Shown in pieces: positions 40,701-48,493 of a DNA stretch of 64,000 bases. Origin of the DNA: Flavobacteriales bacterium (lineage in GTDB: Bacteria > Bacteroidota > Bacteroidia > Flavobacteriales_F > PHOS-HE28); assembly GCA_016718655.1 (NCBI GenBank), contig JADKCV010000014.1:1-64000 (forward strand), read 5' to 3'. The notes beneath the pieces are model-generated. The model was not told where the DNA came from, ran no database searches, and was given only the letters and a program-made list of their open reading frames with translations. A program made the position numbers and the translations under genes. Position 1 is the first letter of the stretch, and each line of letters begins with the position of its first letter.

Positions 40701-41228
40701 CACTTGCACACCGGCCAAGGTCAACTCCTCTGTCGTGTAGATGAACTGGCTCCGGATTGATCGCTCGCCAGTGAAGGTGCCAGCATCAACCCCCGTGATG
40801 CCGCCCACCACGGCCGTGTTGGAACTGTTCACGGCGAGGACCTGCCCGGCCAGGGTGCGCTGCAAGCGGCTGTCAGCTGCATATTGCCCCAGTTGCTCCG
40901 CACTATCCGGTGCGGCCGTGCCCACCTTGAAGAACGGGTGTGTCAGAGCGGTACTATCCATCATCCCGGTATGCTCGTGGATGAGGTTGTAGGTGAGGTA
41001 ATCCCATTCGCCGCACGCATACTGGTCCTGCGTGGTGGCCGCATCACACTTCAACGTATGGTGCATGAGCACCTTGCGGTAGCTATGCGTGCTGTCCGGG
41101 AAGAGGTAGGTCCCACGGCGCTTGGTGATGTCGCTGAAGGTGAGCGTCTGCACGCGTACCGTGTCCTGGGCCAGCAGGGCAGGGGTGAGTGTGACGGAAA
41201 GGAGCAGGGTGAGCAGGGTCCGGACCAT
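37794..41228 (-). CDS. Secreted PNGase F-like protein with LamG domain and type A T9SS sorting signal
   Basis: 1,144 residues. Signal peptide (TLLTLLLSVTLTPALLAQ). The N-terminal region has MHHTLKCD and ACGEWDYLTYNLIHE, as in the N domain of peptide-N-glycosidase F. A LamG-like fold lies at about 355-450 (DWAFVKNTATGSMKIYLNG, GLIDEVNVFAAELS). The PNGase F C-type domain at about 640-790 carries LTGHGHNSNTGEYPHCCEW, WNIWQVNDCALNPVYPQG and GTWLNSREGWCPGD. The C-terminus is a T9SS type A signal (NAHPNPTHGQFTLAL ... GGIYLVRVSTAERSAMIRVV). PNGase F enzymes cut whole N-glycans from asparagine of glycoproteins. The mapping of the catalytic acids was not possible by eye, so activity is inferred. The start ATG follows from the signal peptide; the open frame upstream is not conserved. 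Confidence 0.88.
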   Translation of the reverse strand: MVRTLLTLLLSVTLTPALLAQDTVRVQTLTFSDITKRRGTYLFPDSTHSYRKVLMHHTLKCDAATTQDQYACGEWDYLTYNLIHEHTGMMDSTALTHPFFKVGTAAPDSAEQLGQYAADSRLQRTLAGQVLAVNSSNTAVVGGITGVDAGTFTGERSIRSQFIYTTEELTLAGVQVGVPIHQLKFNCLTGTGVARAVVRLGITSSTAPTAFIEDLSTVFEGNAALGDSVILTFGAPYLYDGTGNLVVDLAVDRPTNLVGGTVEATEAASTMGLREAGPDGHVRVGNDVIGMSPAALASLSTAVTITFRVWGDELLPINTTFLEAVGAQGQRILNIHLPWSDSRVYWDAGNDGSAYDRIDKLATAQQLEGRWNDWAFVKNTATGSMKIYLNGALWHSGTGKTKPLTGITAFKLGCDAAGNLPYPGLIDEVNVFAAELSASTLATWKGRRVTPAHPDHGSLLQQFSFDEVGTSHTSTNSVDADDRAWLMGTVQRGIRPTTALSAAPVPTATRPVITLVQGDLEIATDTDPAPGGVVETKLLTIERFAVDGNTTTPLDTLLGYAAGWTYQYDADGQVLDSTYATGSWYYNDTLHYFGVPFDVIKDWEIGRFITPYGIGLTLGSTGFRWTYDVTDYQWLLRDSVDLSAGNQQELIDLEFELIEGIPPRTVVAHQQPWGGLSSRTYADLDNNVALPPAVVSLHPDAAQWSLRTRLTGHGHNSNTGEYPHCCEWKNNSHYLYLNGSLADQWNIWQVNDCALNPVYPQGGTWLNSREGWCPGDLVKDHEVPLFGLTPGGTATLDYDITPVPANNQGMGGGNYVINMDLMEFSAPNHALDAEIAEVKRPSMADMHRRNNPICYDPLVVLRNAGATQLTSATFTYGVSGGMPETFTWTGSLDHMERTEVTLPISGSGFWVGDDQQRFTVSVSAPNGGMDVYGSNDTYHTDFTLPTVYSHVVVLHYKTNNRPNETSMRIRDVSGTIVHSRTNHVANTNYIDTLDLGEGCFTLEVIDTGNDGFSYWADPDAGTGFCRLKKPNGVAVKYFENEFGRSIVWPFTIAFATGLEEVEAPFGVNAHPNPTHGQFTLALDGFTGTGLVEVMDAQGRTVHRARPELYGNDRLALDLSVQAGGIYLVRVSTAERSAMIRVVKE

Positions 41229-41359
41229 TGGGGATGCGTGTCTGTGCGGTGGGAAGATAGGGAGGCCCTGAACTCCCATCCACCTTGAAATTTCCTGCAC
41301 TGGTGATCCTGATGTTCCGGGCCAAGCGAGCGCGCCACCGTCGCTGGCCCGGTAGCCGG

Positions 41360-41367
41360 TACCTTTG
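41360..41367 (+). promoter_or_regulatory. Putative -7 promoter box for bshC
   Basis: TACCTTTG, a full TAnnTTTG match, ends 9 bases before the bshC ATG, so the leader would be only a few bases long. Confidence 0.5.
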
Positions 41368-41376
41368 GGACCGCCC

Positions 41377-42960
41377 ATGGAGCCTCACTGTATCCCGTAC
41401 GCAGCCACTGGTCGTTTTGCACCTATTGTGCTCGATCATCTGTCCGGCGCGGAACGCTTGCGTGAGCACTACCGCTTCACACCCGATACCGCAGGTCTTC
41501 GCCAAGCCGCAGCCGAGCGCTCCTTCGATCCACAGCACCGGGCCACCTTGGTCGCCGCGTTGGAACGGCAGTACGCTGGCATGGAGCAGCCCGAGGCCCT
41601 ACGCAGCAACCTGCAACAGCTCGCGCGGCCGGATGCCCTCACGGTCACCACCGGTCACCAGTTGGTCCTCTTCGGTGGTCCGCTCTATGTGCCGTTCAAG
41701 ATCCTGAACGTGATCCGCCTGGCCCGCGAGTTGAGCGCCGAGCTGCAACGCCCCGTGCTCCCGGTGTTCTGGATGGCCAGTGAGGACCACGATCGCGCCG
41801 AGGTGGACCATACCTTCTTCCATGGACATAAGCTCCACTGGCCCGGAAGCGCAGCAGGGCCGGTCGGTCGAATGCTGCTGGAAGGCATCGGCCCTGTGGT
41901 GGAGGATGCAATCGCCCACCTCGGTGCAGGCACTGACGCGGGCCGATACGCGGCCTTGCTCCGGGAGTGCTACCGGCCTACGTTCACCCTGGCCCAGGCC
42001 ACGCGCCGCTTCGTCCATGCACTTCACGGCGAACAAGGGCTGATCATCGTGGACGGTGACGCCCCCGCGCTCAAGCGCCTCTTCGTGCCCGTGATGCGAG
42101 AAGAAGTGCTGAACCAGGTGGCGCAGCGCGCCGTACAGTATGCCGATCAGCGGTTGGCCGCGCATTACACGGTCCAAGCCCACGCCCGCGAGATCAACCT
42201 GTTCCACCTGGCACCGGGACATCGCCGCCGCATCGTGCCCACGACCGATGGTTTCCAAGTGCTCGATGGTGGGCCTTCCTTTACAGTGGACTCCTTGCTC
42301 GCCGCGATCGAGGCCCGTCCGGAGGACTTCTCGCCCAACGTGCTGCTGCGGCCGGTGTACCAAGAGACCATCCTGCCCAACATCGCTTATGTGGGTGGCG
42401 GTGGGGAACTGGCCTATTGGTTCCAATTACGCTGGCTGTTCCAGGCGCTTCAGCTGCCGATGCCAGTGGTCCTGCTCCGCACCAGTGCTGCCTTTCTGTC
42501 CCGTAAGCGTCTGTTACAGGCCAACGCTAGTGGACTTGCTTTGGAGGATCTCTTCGGTGATACCGATGCCTTGCGTGCCCGTATCGCCACCGCCAACACT
42601 ACACACCGCACCGAGCTTAGCGCTGAGCGAGCGGAATTGGCCGCGTTCTATACCCGTGTGCTACTCGCCTCGGTCGCCGCTGACCCCTCATTGAAAGGTG
42701 CGGTCGAAGCTCGGCACACTGCGGCGGATAAGGGTCTTCTGCGGCTCGAGAAGGGCTTGGTCCGTGCTGCGAAACGGACGCAGCGTACGATCATCGACCG
42801 GTTGGATGCCACCTTGGAGGAACTTTTCCCTGGGGGCGGGCTGCAGGAACGGCGGGAGAACATCCTGCCCATGCTGGTCGCTAACGGCCCATCGTACCTC
42901 CAGCACTTGGAAGCCTTGCTCGATCCCCGCGCAGGGGTGTTCACCGTGCTGGTCGATTAG
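41377..42960 (+). CDS. bshC: Bacillithiol biosynthesis cysteine-adding enzyme BshC
   Basis: 527 residues, the normal length. BshC joins L-cysteine to glucosaminyl-malate in the last step of bacillithiol synthesis, giving the cytoplasmic thiol that replaces glutathione in many Bacteroidota and Firmicutes. Family motifs: TGHQLVLFGGPLYVPFKI near residue 90, FWMASEDHDRAEVDH, then PNIAYVGGGGELAYWFQL near 340 and a C-terminal helical region. The promoter box and conserved MEPHCIPYAATGRF start support ATG at 41377. The partner genes bshA and bshB are not in this window. Confidence 0.93.
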   Translation: MEPHCIPYAATGRFAPIVLDHLSGAERLREHYRFTPDTAGLRQAAAERSFDPQHRATLVAALERQYAGMEQPEALRSNLQQLARPDALTVTTGHQLVLFGGPLYVPFKILNVIRLARELSAELQRPVLPVFWMASEDHDRAEVDHTFFHGHKLHWPGSAAGPVGRMLLEGIGPVVEDAIAHLGAGTDAGRYAALLRECYRPTFTLAQATRRFVHALHGEQGLIIVDGDAPALKRLFVPVMREEVLNQVAQRAVQYADQRLAAHYTVQAHAREINLFHLAPGHRRRIVPTTDGFQVLDGGPSFTVDSLLAAIEARPEDFSPNVLLRPVYQETILPNIAYVGGGGELAYWFQLRWLFQALQLPMPVVLLRTSAAFLSRKRLLQANASGLALEDLFGDTDALRARIATANTTHRTELSAERAELAAFYTRVLLASVAADPSLKGAVEARHTAADKGLLRLEKGLVRAAKRTQRTIIDRLDATLEELFPGGGLQERRENILPMLVANGPSYLQHLEALLDPRAGVFTVLVD

Positions 42961-42984
42961 CCAGGTCGAGCCCCCCGAAAGGAC

Positions 42985-43710
42985 TCAGTAAACGAATCGC
43001 GTGCTCTCTGTGCGGTCACCGTTCTGCATCCGCAGCAGATAGGCCCCTCGCTGAATACCGGGCAGGGGCGTGGTGAAGCTACCCGTGCTGGTGACCGTTC
43101 CTTCCAGCACCATGCGTCCCGTCATATCCAGCAGTGTGTACCGGCTGCCAGCCGGGAACGCGTGAAGGGCGGTGATGCGATCAGCGGTGCCGAAGACCAA
43201 CAACGGACGCTCTGATCCATGTCCCATGAGCACACTGACCATCCGACCATACGTGCTGGAGCCATCGGTATCGGTCTGCTTCAATCGATAATAACTCAAT
43301 CCATTCAATGGGCTGATATCCAGATCCGTATATCGGATCAATTGAGTGCTTGTTCCAGCTCCTGCTTGTTCAAGGACCGGGCTGAAGAGGGTGCCATCAG
43401 CGCTCCGTTCCACCGTGAAGTAGGCGTTGTCCCGTTCCGATGCCGTGGCCCAATCCAAGCGAACGTTGGCCCCCTCCGGCTTGGCGGTGAACTCCACCAA
43501 CGAGATCGGCAATGGGTTCTGGTGATTGATCGATGCCAAGGTCCATGGACTGAAGAGTGTCTGTACCGCGGCGGTCGGAACGTGCCACGGCGACGAGAGC
43601 ACTGCGGTCCCACCATTGCCACGGTCTTGCCAGATGCCAAACCGATATCCCACCGCGCCACGCGCAGTTCGGCCGGGTCGGTCACCCCACAACTCTCCGG
43701 CGTATCCCAA
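42985..43710 (-). CDS. Lamin-tail/Calx-beta secreted protein, C-terminal fragment with type A sorting domain
   Basis: Shows VEFTAKPEGANVRLDWATAS, a fibronectin-like module common just before sorting domains (ERDNAYFTVERSADG ... YYRLKQTDTDGSSTY). It ends with a T9SS type A domain (ITALHAFPAGSRYTLLDM, PGIQRGAYLLRMQNGDR). Real coding starts near 43660: the frame upstream of that (ALVQLTWDTPESCGVTD ... ELRVARWD) belongs to the same protein but is displaced by an indel at about 43655. This and the next two entries are pieces of one gene of about 3.7 kb. Confidence 0.8.
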   Translation of the reverse strand: MGYAGELWGDRPGRTARGAVGYRFGIWQDRGNGGTAVLSSPWHVPTAAVQTLFSPWTLASINHQNPLPISLVEFTAKPEGANVRLDWATASERDNAYFTVERSADGTLFSPVLEQAGAGTSTQLIRYTDLDISPLNGLSYYRLKQTDTDGSSTYGRMVSVLMGHGSERPLLVFGTADRITALHAFPAGSRYTLLDMTGRMVLEGTVTSTGSFTTPLPGIQRGAYLLRMQNGDRTESTRFVY

Positions 43711-43820
43711 GTGAGTTGGACCAATGCATTGCCCGCACCGGCTGAGCGGTCCATGGTCCAGTATTCACAGTCACTCACGTGGTCCAAGGTGGGTTCCATG
43801 GCAGGCCCCAGCGTAAGCGC

Positions 43821-44678
43821 TTATGGGGAAGCACCCGCCGTGAATCCGGAACCGGAACCACCGGTTATCCCGGTCAGCCCACACGGACGCAGGTTGGTCC
43901 CCTTGCCCACCGGGAAGGTGAAGGGGGTATTGCCCAGCTTCTGGAGCGGACCGTGGACGAAGCTGATATCACTGGCGTTCGAGGCCACGGAACCCGCACG
44001 CATGCTTACCAACTCCGTGGCAGTGTTCGTGATGCGGCCGGAACTGAGGTCAAGCTCGGTACGAATGTCGATCGGGCTGTTCAATACCAGGTCGCCGCCT
44101 GTCTTCTGAATGCGAAGCGTGGCAAGGACCTCCGGGCCGGTGGTAGTGATCGTTTGGTCCACATTGCCGTTCAAGATGATCACGGAATTGGGTTCCTGGA
44201 ACTTCAGTTCATCCTCCAGGTTCAACCAATCGCCGCCGAGATAGAGCGTACCACTTGGTACAACGGCACTGGTGAGGTCCAACACGCCGCCCACCCCGAT
44301 CGTCAGATCATCCTCGACCCGAACGGTACCACCCGCATCGCACCGCACGATCGCCTCGTTGACAGCACCCGGGGTGATGCCGGTGATCGCCAACGTGGAG
44401 CAGCTCAACTGGCTATTATCCAATACGCTCGCTGTGAGTGCACCGGCTACAGCGGTCCGACTGACCGTCAGGGGCCCATCGATGGTCAGTGTGCTGCCGT
44501 TGCGAACGATCAATTGCCGCGATGCCGCACCCGATGTGTGAAGGATGGATGCACATTCCGCAGCACTTGCAGGTACCAGTCCCACCTCACAATTCCGCGC
44601 TGCCCAAGTCGGGTCGATCACCACCGGGGTGGTCAGGACCGGGATGGTCACATCATCCCTTCGTCTGATCGTCCACAC
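43821..44678 (-). CDS. Lamin-tail/Calx-beta secreted protein, middle fragment
   Basis: About 280 residues of beta-rich repeats of the type often preceding T9SS sorting domains (NGSTLTIDGPLTVSRTAV, GDWLNLEDELKFQEPNSVI, NVDQTITTTGPEVLATLRI, GPLQKLGNTPFTFPVGKG). There is no signal peptide of its own. Its two ends coincide with frame changes at about 44655 and 43805-43830, and the protein sense continues on both sides, so it is not an independent gene. Confidence 0.7.
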   Translation of the reverse strand: MWTIRRRDDVTIPVLTTPVVIDPTWAARNCEVGLVPASAAECASILHTSGAASRQLIVRNGSTLTIDGPLTVSRTAVAGALTASVLDNSQLSCSTLAITGITPGAVNEAIVRCDAGGTVRVEDDLTIGVGGVLDLTSAVVPSGTLYLGGDWLNLEDELKFQEPNSVIILNGNVDQTITTTGPEVLATLRIQKTGGDLVLNSPIDIRTELDLSSGRITNTATELVSMRAGSVASNASDISFVHGPLQKLGNTPFTFPVGKGTNLRPCGLTGITGGSGSGFTAGASP

Positions 44679-46716
44679 GGATCACCCAATCCCGTTGAGT
44701 GGCGGCCGTCATCGGGCCGATATACTTGTTGAAGTCCGTGGCCAGTGTGGGAGCCATGCTGAAACAGGGTAGTCCCGGTGGCAGGTCACTGCGTTGATTG
44801 CTGCCGCAAAGGGCTGACCAGGAAAGCTTGGTTGGTGGAGAACCATAGATCACCGAACCGGAATAGGTCGCATCGTGCGATCCGATCGTGTTGGTCGTCC
44901 ATACGCCACCTTGACCGAAGAACAATTGGTCGCCGCCGGAATTGAGGTTGATCGTGGTGAACCCGTTCAGTGTTGCGCAGGACCAGTTCGCATCGGGCGC
45001 CACGCCTTGCACGTTCGTTGGACCACTGGAATTGGTGATCCGTAAGGTGATCACTTGTCCAGCGGGGATGGCAAGGCCGGTCCTGGTGACCAGTACGGTG
45101 CCCTCATTATTGCCCCAAAGGCCAGCGGTACAGCGGCTGTAGCCATTGTCGCTGATCATGAAGCTGGTGCCGTATTCGATCGTCTTGAAACAGAAGAAAC
45201 TGATCTGGTCCTCACCGGCAGTTCCTCCTCCACAAGCGAAGGTGTTGGAGTTCACGCCCACAATGACGAGGTCCCCTGCGTCGAGCACAGTTGTCGGACT
45301 GTCGTTGTCCCCGATCACCAGGGTGCCGATGTTGTTGGATCCGATCGCGAATCCGGTGGGGACACCGCTCAAGGTGAAGGTCACTTGCTCGGTACTTTCC
45401 GGGTTCAGGTCGTTGATCACGGTGGCATTGAAACTGGCAGTAGTGGCCCCGGCGAGGAAGCTCACTGTAATGATGCCAGCGGCCTGTGCGGGTGCGGTGA
45501 AGTAGTCGCACGGGCTGAAGCCGTAACACGCCCCTGGCCCATTGGTTATGGCCAAGGTGAAACTGCCAGCTGCAGGAGCGGCCGGGTTGATGCTGAAGTT
45601 GAAGGTCTGCGTGCCTGCCGTCTCGAGTACCGTGATGTTCAGCGTGCTGAAATCGATGGTGGGGGTGACATCGTTGTCCACGATGGTGAAGGCAGTGACC
45701 AAGGCGGAACCCAGTGAAATGCCTGCCGATGCACCGGTGATGGTGAACGTGATGGTCTCGTTCGCTTCGGTGAGCACATCGTCCACGATGTTCACCGTGA
45801 AGGTCGCCGAGGTCGCACCGGCTGGAATGGTCCGGGTGATACTGCCAGCAGTGGTGACCGGGTTGGTGGTGTAGTCCGTGGTGTAGATCGCCCCGGCACC
45901 GTTCACCACCCCGATCGTCACCGTTTCAGCCGCGGTGGTCGCCGGTGTGATGTTCAAGGTGATCGTCGCCGATCCGGCGCTTTCCAAGGCCGAGGCCGTG
46001 GCCACCGCCATCGTCACCGTCGGTCCGCAGGTCATCGTATGCGACCCCAGGTTGGCCACCACATCGATGGCATTGTTGGTCCACTCGGATCCCAGGGTGG
46101 GGAAGGGGCAGGCCGTTGCAGGATCGATGGTCACCCCTGCGCAGATATTGGTATTCCGGACCAAGCTGCGGTCCAAGGTACTGATGCCCGTCGCGGTCCA
46201 AGCAGTGCCCGGATCACAGCCGATGTTGCCGAAGATGTCCACGAATGACGAGGTGGATACCTTCCAAAGGGCGATGGCGTCATCGCCGTTGAAGTTGCAG
46301 ACCGTGGCGATCGTGGTCGCACCCAGGTAGATCGTGGCTGCCGAATTCCGGTATACGATGGTCGCACCTGCGGCCAAGGAACCGGACAGCGCATTGGTCG
46401 TTCCGGGCACGGCCGCACCGTTCGCATAAAGCCTCAACTCATAATCCGCCAGGTTGATCGCCGCCGCAGTGCCGTTGTACAGCTCGATGTACTTGTTGTT
46501 CGAGCTGCCCTCCACATATTCGGAAATGATCAGGTCCGTGGCCTGTCCGTTCGATGTGGTTGCGAACAGGAAAGCCATACCAGCAAGGATACTTGGTAGG
46601 CGGTTCCAAGCGTTCCGCATGGGCCGTTCGAACAGGACTGGCATGGCTCCCTTGCTCATCACGGCCACAAAGGTCGGACGATCCTTAAGACCGATCGTTA
46701 AGCGTACCTTATTCAT
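44653..46716 (-). CDS. Lamin-tail/Calx-beta secreted protein, N-terminal fragment
   Basis: Signal peptide (LPSILAGMAFLFATTSNGQA), then a lamin-tail domain (DLIISEYVEGSSNNKYIELY, NLADYELRLYANG), two Calx-beta domains (TITLNITPATTAAETVTIG ... DVLTEANETITFTITG; NITVLETAGTQTFNFSI ... INDLNPESTEQVTFTLSG) and a domain beginning DAGDLVIVGVNSNTF that resembles a second structural repeat. Calx-beta and lamin-tail modules are typical of extracellular, calcium-binding or structural proteins. The start is uncertain: ATG 46716 is 29 bases after a promoter box, while ATG 46620 gives the most normal signal peptide. The frame ends at 44653 through an indel (VIRVDDQTKG, then stop). Confidence 0.82.
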   Translation of the reverse strand: MNKVRLTIGLKDRPTFVAVMSKGAMPVLFERPMRNAWNRLPSILAGMAFLFATTSNGQATDLIISEYVEGSSNNKYIELYNGTAAAINLADYELRLYANGAAVPGTTNALSGSLAAGATIVYRNSAATIYLGATTIATVCNFNGDDAIALWKVSTSSFVDIFGNIGCDPGTAWTATGISTLDRSLVRNTNICAGVTIDPATACPFPTLGSEWTNNAIDVVANLGSHTMTCGPTVTMAVATASALESAGSATITLNITPATTAAETVTIGVVNGAGAIYTTDYTTNPVTTAGSITRTIPAGATSATFTVNIVDDVLTEANETITFTITGASAGISLGSALVTAFTIVDNDVTPTIDFSTLNITVLETAGTQTFNFSINPAAPAAGSFTLAITNGPGACYGFSPCDYFTAPAQAAGIITVSFLAGATTASFNATVINDLNPESTEQVTFTLSGVPTGFAIGSNNIGTLVIGDNDSPTTVLDAGDLVIVGVNSNTFACGGGTAGEDQISFFCFKTIEYGTSFMISDNGYSRCTAGLWGNNEGTVLVTRTGLAIPAGQVITLRITNSSGPTNVQGVAPDANWSCATLNGFTTINLNSGGDQLFFGQGGVWTTNTIGSHDATYSGSVIYGSPPTKLSWSALCGSNQRSDLPPGLPCFSMAPTLATDFNKYIGPMTAATQRDWVIRVDDQTKG

Positions 46717-46745
46717 TCAGTGCTTTCGAGGTACTTGGATCCATT

Positions 46746-46753
46746 CAAAGATA
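46746..46753 (-). promoter_or_regulatory. Putative -7 promoter box for the lamin-tail/Calx-beta gene
   Basis: On the minus strand this reads TATCTTTG, a full match to TAnnTTTG, 29 bases before the in-frame ATG at 46716. Confidence 0.45.
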
Positions 46754-46917
46754 CGTTGATCGACACGGTCCCGTGATGTCGTCCATCGACCACACAGGAG
46801 GACAGGGCCAACCCTATGACGAAGGCAGTGCATGTTCGGCACATCCTCGCACCCACCTTCTTTTCCACGATCTATCCACGATCGGGCTTGTTGTGGTCCT
46901 GCGCAGCCCCATCCGGC

Positions 46918-46925
46918 TACTTTTG
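46918..46925 (+). promoter_or_regulatory. Putative -7 promoter box for guaA
   Basis: TACTTTTG, a full TAnnTTTG match, ends 35 bases before the GTG start of guaA. It therefore also argues against the longer open frame, which would begin upstream of the promoter. Confidence 0.55.
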
Positions 46926-46960
46926 CGGCAACCCGGTGCCCTTTCCATCGGTCCTTCCCC

Positions 46961-48493
46961 GTGCCAGGTACCATCCTCATTCTCGATCACGGTTCCCAGT
47001 ATACCCAGCTCATCGCCCGGCGGGTACGCGAGCTCAATGTGTATTGCGAGATCCATCCCTTTTCCAAGGCCCAGCAGTTCGTGGGCGATGCCGCGATCCG
47101 AGGGGTCATTCTGAGTGGTAGTCCGAGCAGTGTCCACGAACCCACCGCGCCGGACACCGACCTCACCGGGATCATCGGCAAGGTGCCCGTGCTGGGTGTG
47201 TGTTATGGTGCGCAGCTGCTGGCCAAACGGGCAGGTGCTCCCGTGGAACGTAGCACGGTGCGGGAATACGGACGTGCGCACCTCGATACCATCGGCGACA
47301 GCCACCTCTTCGACGGTATCCAGGCAGGCACCCAGGTGTGGATGAGCCATGGGGACAGCATCACCGCGCCCAGCGAGGCCATGGATGTGATCGCCAGTAC
47401 CAAGGATGTGCCTGTGGCCGCTTATCGCCTGCGCGACCATATGACCTTCGCGGTGCAGTTCCATCCGGAGGTCTATCACACCACGGACGGTCTGCAACTC
47501 CTGCACAACTTCGTGATCGGCATCTGCGGCTGCGAGGGGGATTGGACCCCGCATGCCTTCGTGGATCATACCGTGGAGCGACTACAGAAGCAGATCGGTG
47601 CCGACCAGGTGGTACTGGCCCTGAGCGGCGGTGTGGACAGCTCCGTGGCCGCCTTGTTGCTGGACCGCGCCATCGGAGAGCAACTGCACTGCATCTTCGT
47701 GGACAACGGCCTGCTCCGTAAGGATGAATACGAGCGGGTGCTCGAGAGCTACCGCCACCTCGGGCTCAACATCAAAGGCGTCGATGCCAAGGCCGAATTC
47801 TACAGTGCCCTGAAGGGGCTGGAGGACCCCGAGGCGAAGCGCAAGGCCATCGGACGCACCTTCATCGAGGTCTTCGATCGCGAAGCCCATCGCATACAGG
47901 ATGTGAAATGGCTCGGCCAAGGCACCATCTATCCCGATGTGATCGAGAGCGTCAGCGTGAACGGCCCTTCGGTCACCATCAAGAGTCATCACAATGTCGG
48001 CGGTCTGCCGGACCGGATGAAACTACAGGTGGTGGAACCCTTGCGACTGCTGTTCAAGGACGAGGTCAGGCGCGTGGGCAAGGAGTTGGGCCTCGACCCC
48101 AACATTTTGGGGCGCCATCCCTTCCCTGGACCTGGCTTGGCCATTCGGATCCTGGGCGAGATCACCCCTGAGAAGGTGGCGCTGTTGCAGGAAGTGGACC
48201 ACATCTTCATCCAAGGCCTTCGCGAGGAGGGGCTGTACGATCAGGTCTGGCAAGCAGGAGCGATCTTGTTGCCCGTGCGCAGTGTCGGGGTCATGGGCGA
48301 TGAACGGACGTATGAGAACGCGGTCGCCTTACGCGCGGTCAGTAGTACCGATGGCATGACCGCCGATTGGTGCCACCTCCCGTACGAATTCCTGGCACGG
48401 ATCTCGAACACCATCATCAACCGGGTGCGTGGTGTGAACCGCGTGGTCTATGACATCAGCTCGAAGCCCCCGGCCACCATCGAATGGGAATGA
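46961..48493 (+). CDS. guaA: GMP synthase (glutamine-hydrolysing)
   Basis: 510 residues, normal for GuaA, which converts XMP, glutamine and ATP to GMP in purine synthesis. Class I glutamine amidotransferase domain (about 1-190): nucleophile Cys at about 81 (GVCYGAQLLAKR) and His-Glu in QFHPEVYH. ATP pyrophosphatase domain with P-loop ALSGGVDSSVAALL (about 220). The C-terminal dimerisation domain ends in NRVVYDISSKPPATIEWE. The start is GTG at 46961, the first codon before the conserved TILILDHGSQYTQLIARR; no in-frame ATG fits. It is followed at once by the LysM gene, whose start overlaps the guaA stop as ATGA. Confidence 0.97.
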   Translation: MPGTILILDHGSQYTQLIARRVRELNVYCEIHPFSKAQQFVGDAAIRGVILSGSPSSVHEPTAPDTDLTGIIGKVPVLGVCYGAQLLAKRAGAPVERSTVREYGRAHLDTIGDSHLFDGIQAGTQVWMSHGDSITAPSEAMDVIASTKDVPVAAYRLRDHMTFAVQFHPEVYHTTDGLQLLHNFVIGICGCEGDWTPHAFVDHTVERLQKQIGADQVVLALSGGVDSSVAALLLDRAIGEQLHCIFVDNGLLRKDEYERVLESYRHLGLNIKGVDAKAEFYSALKGLEDPEAKRKAIGRTFIEVFDREAHRIQDVKWLGQGTIYPDVIESVSVNGPSVTIKSHHNVGGLPDRMKLQVVEPLRLLFKDEVRRVGKELGLDPNILGRHPFPGPGLAIRILGEITPEKVALLQEVDHIFIQGLREEGLYDQVWQAGAILLPVRSVGVMGDERTYENAVALRAVSSTDGMTADWCHLPYEFLARISNTIINRVRGVNRVVYDISSKPPATIEWE

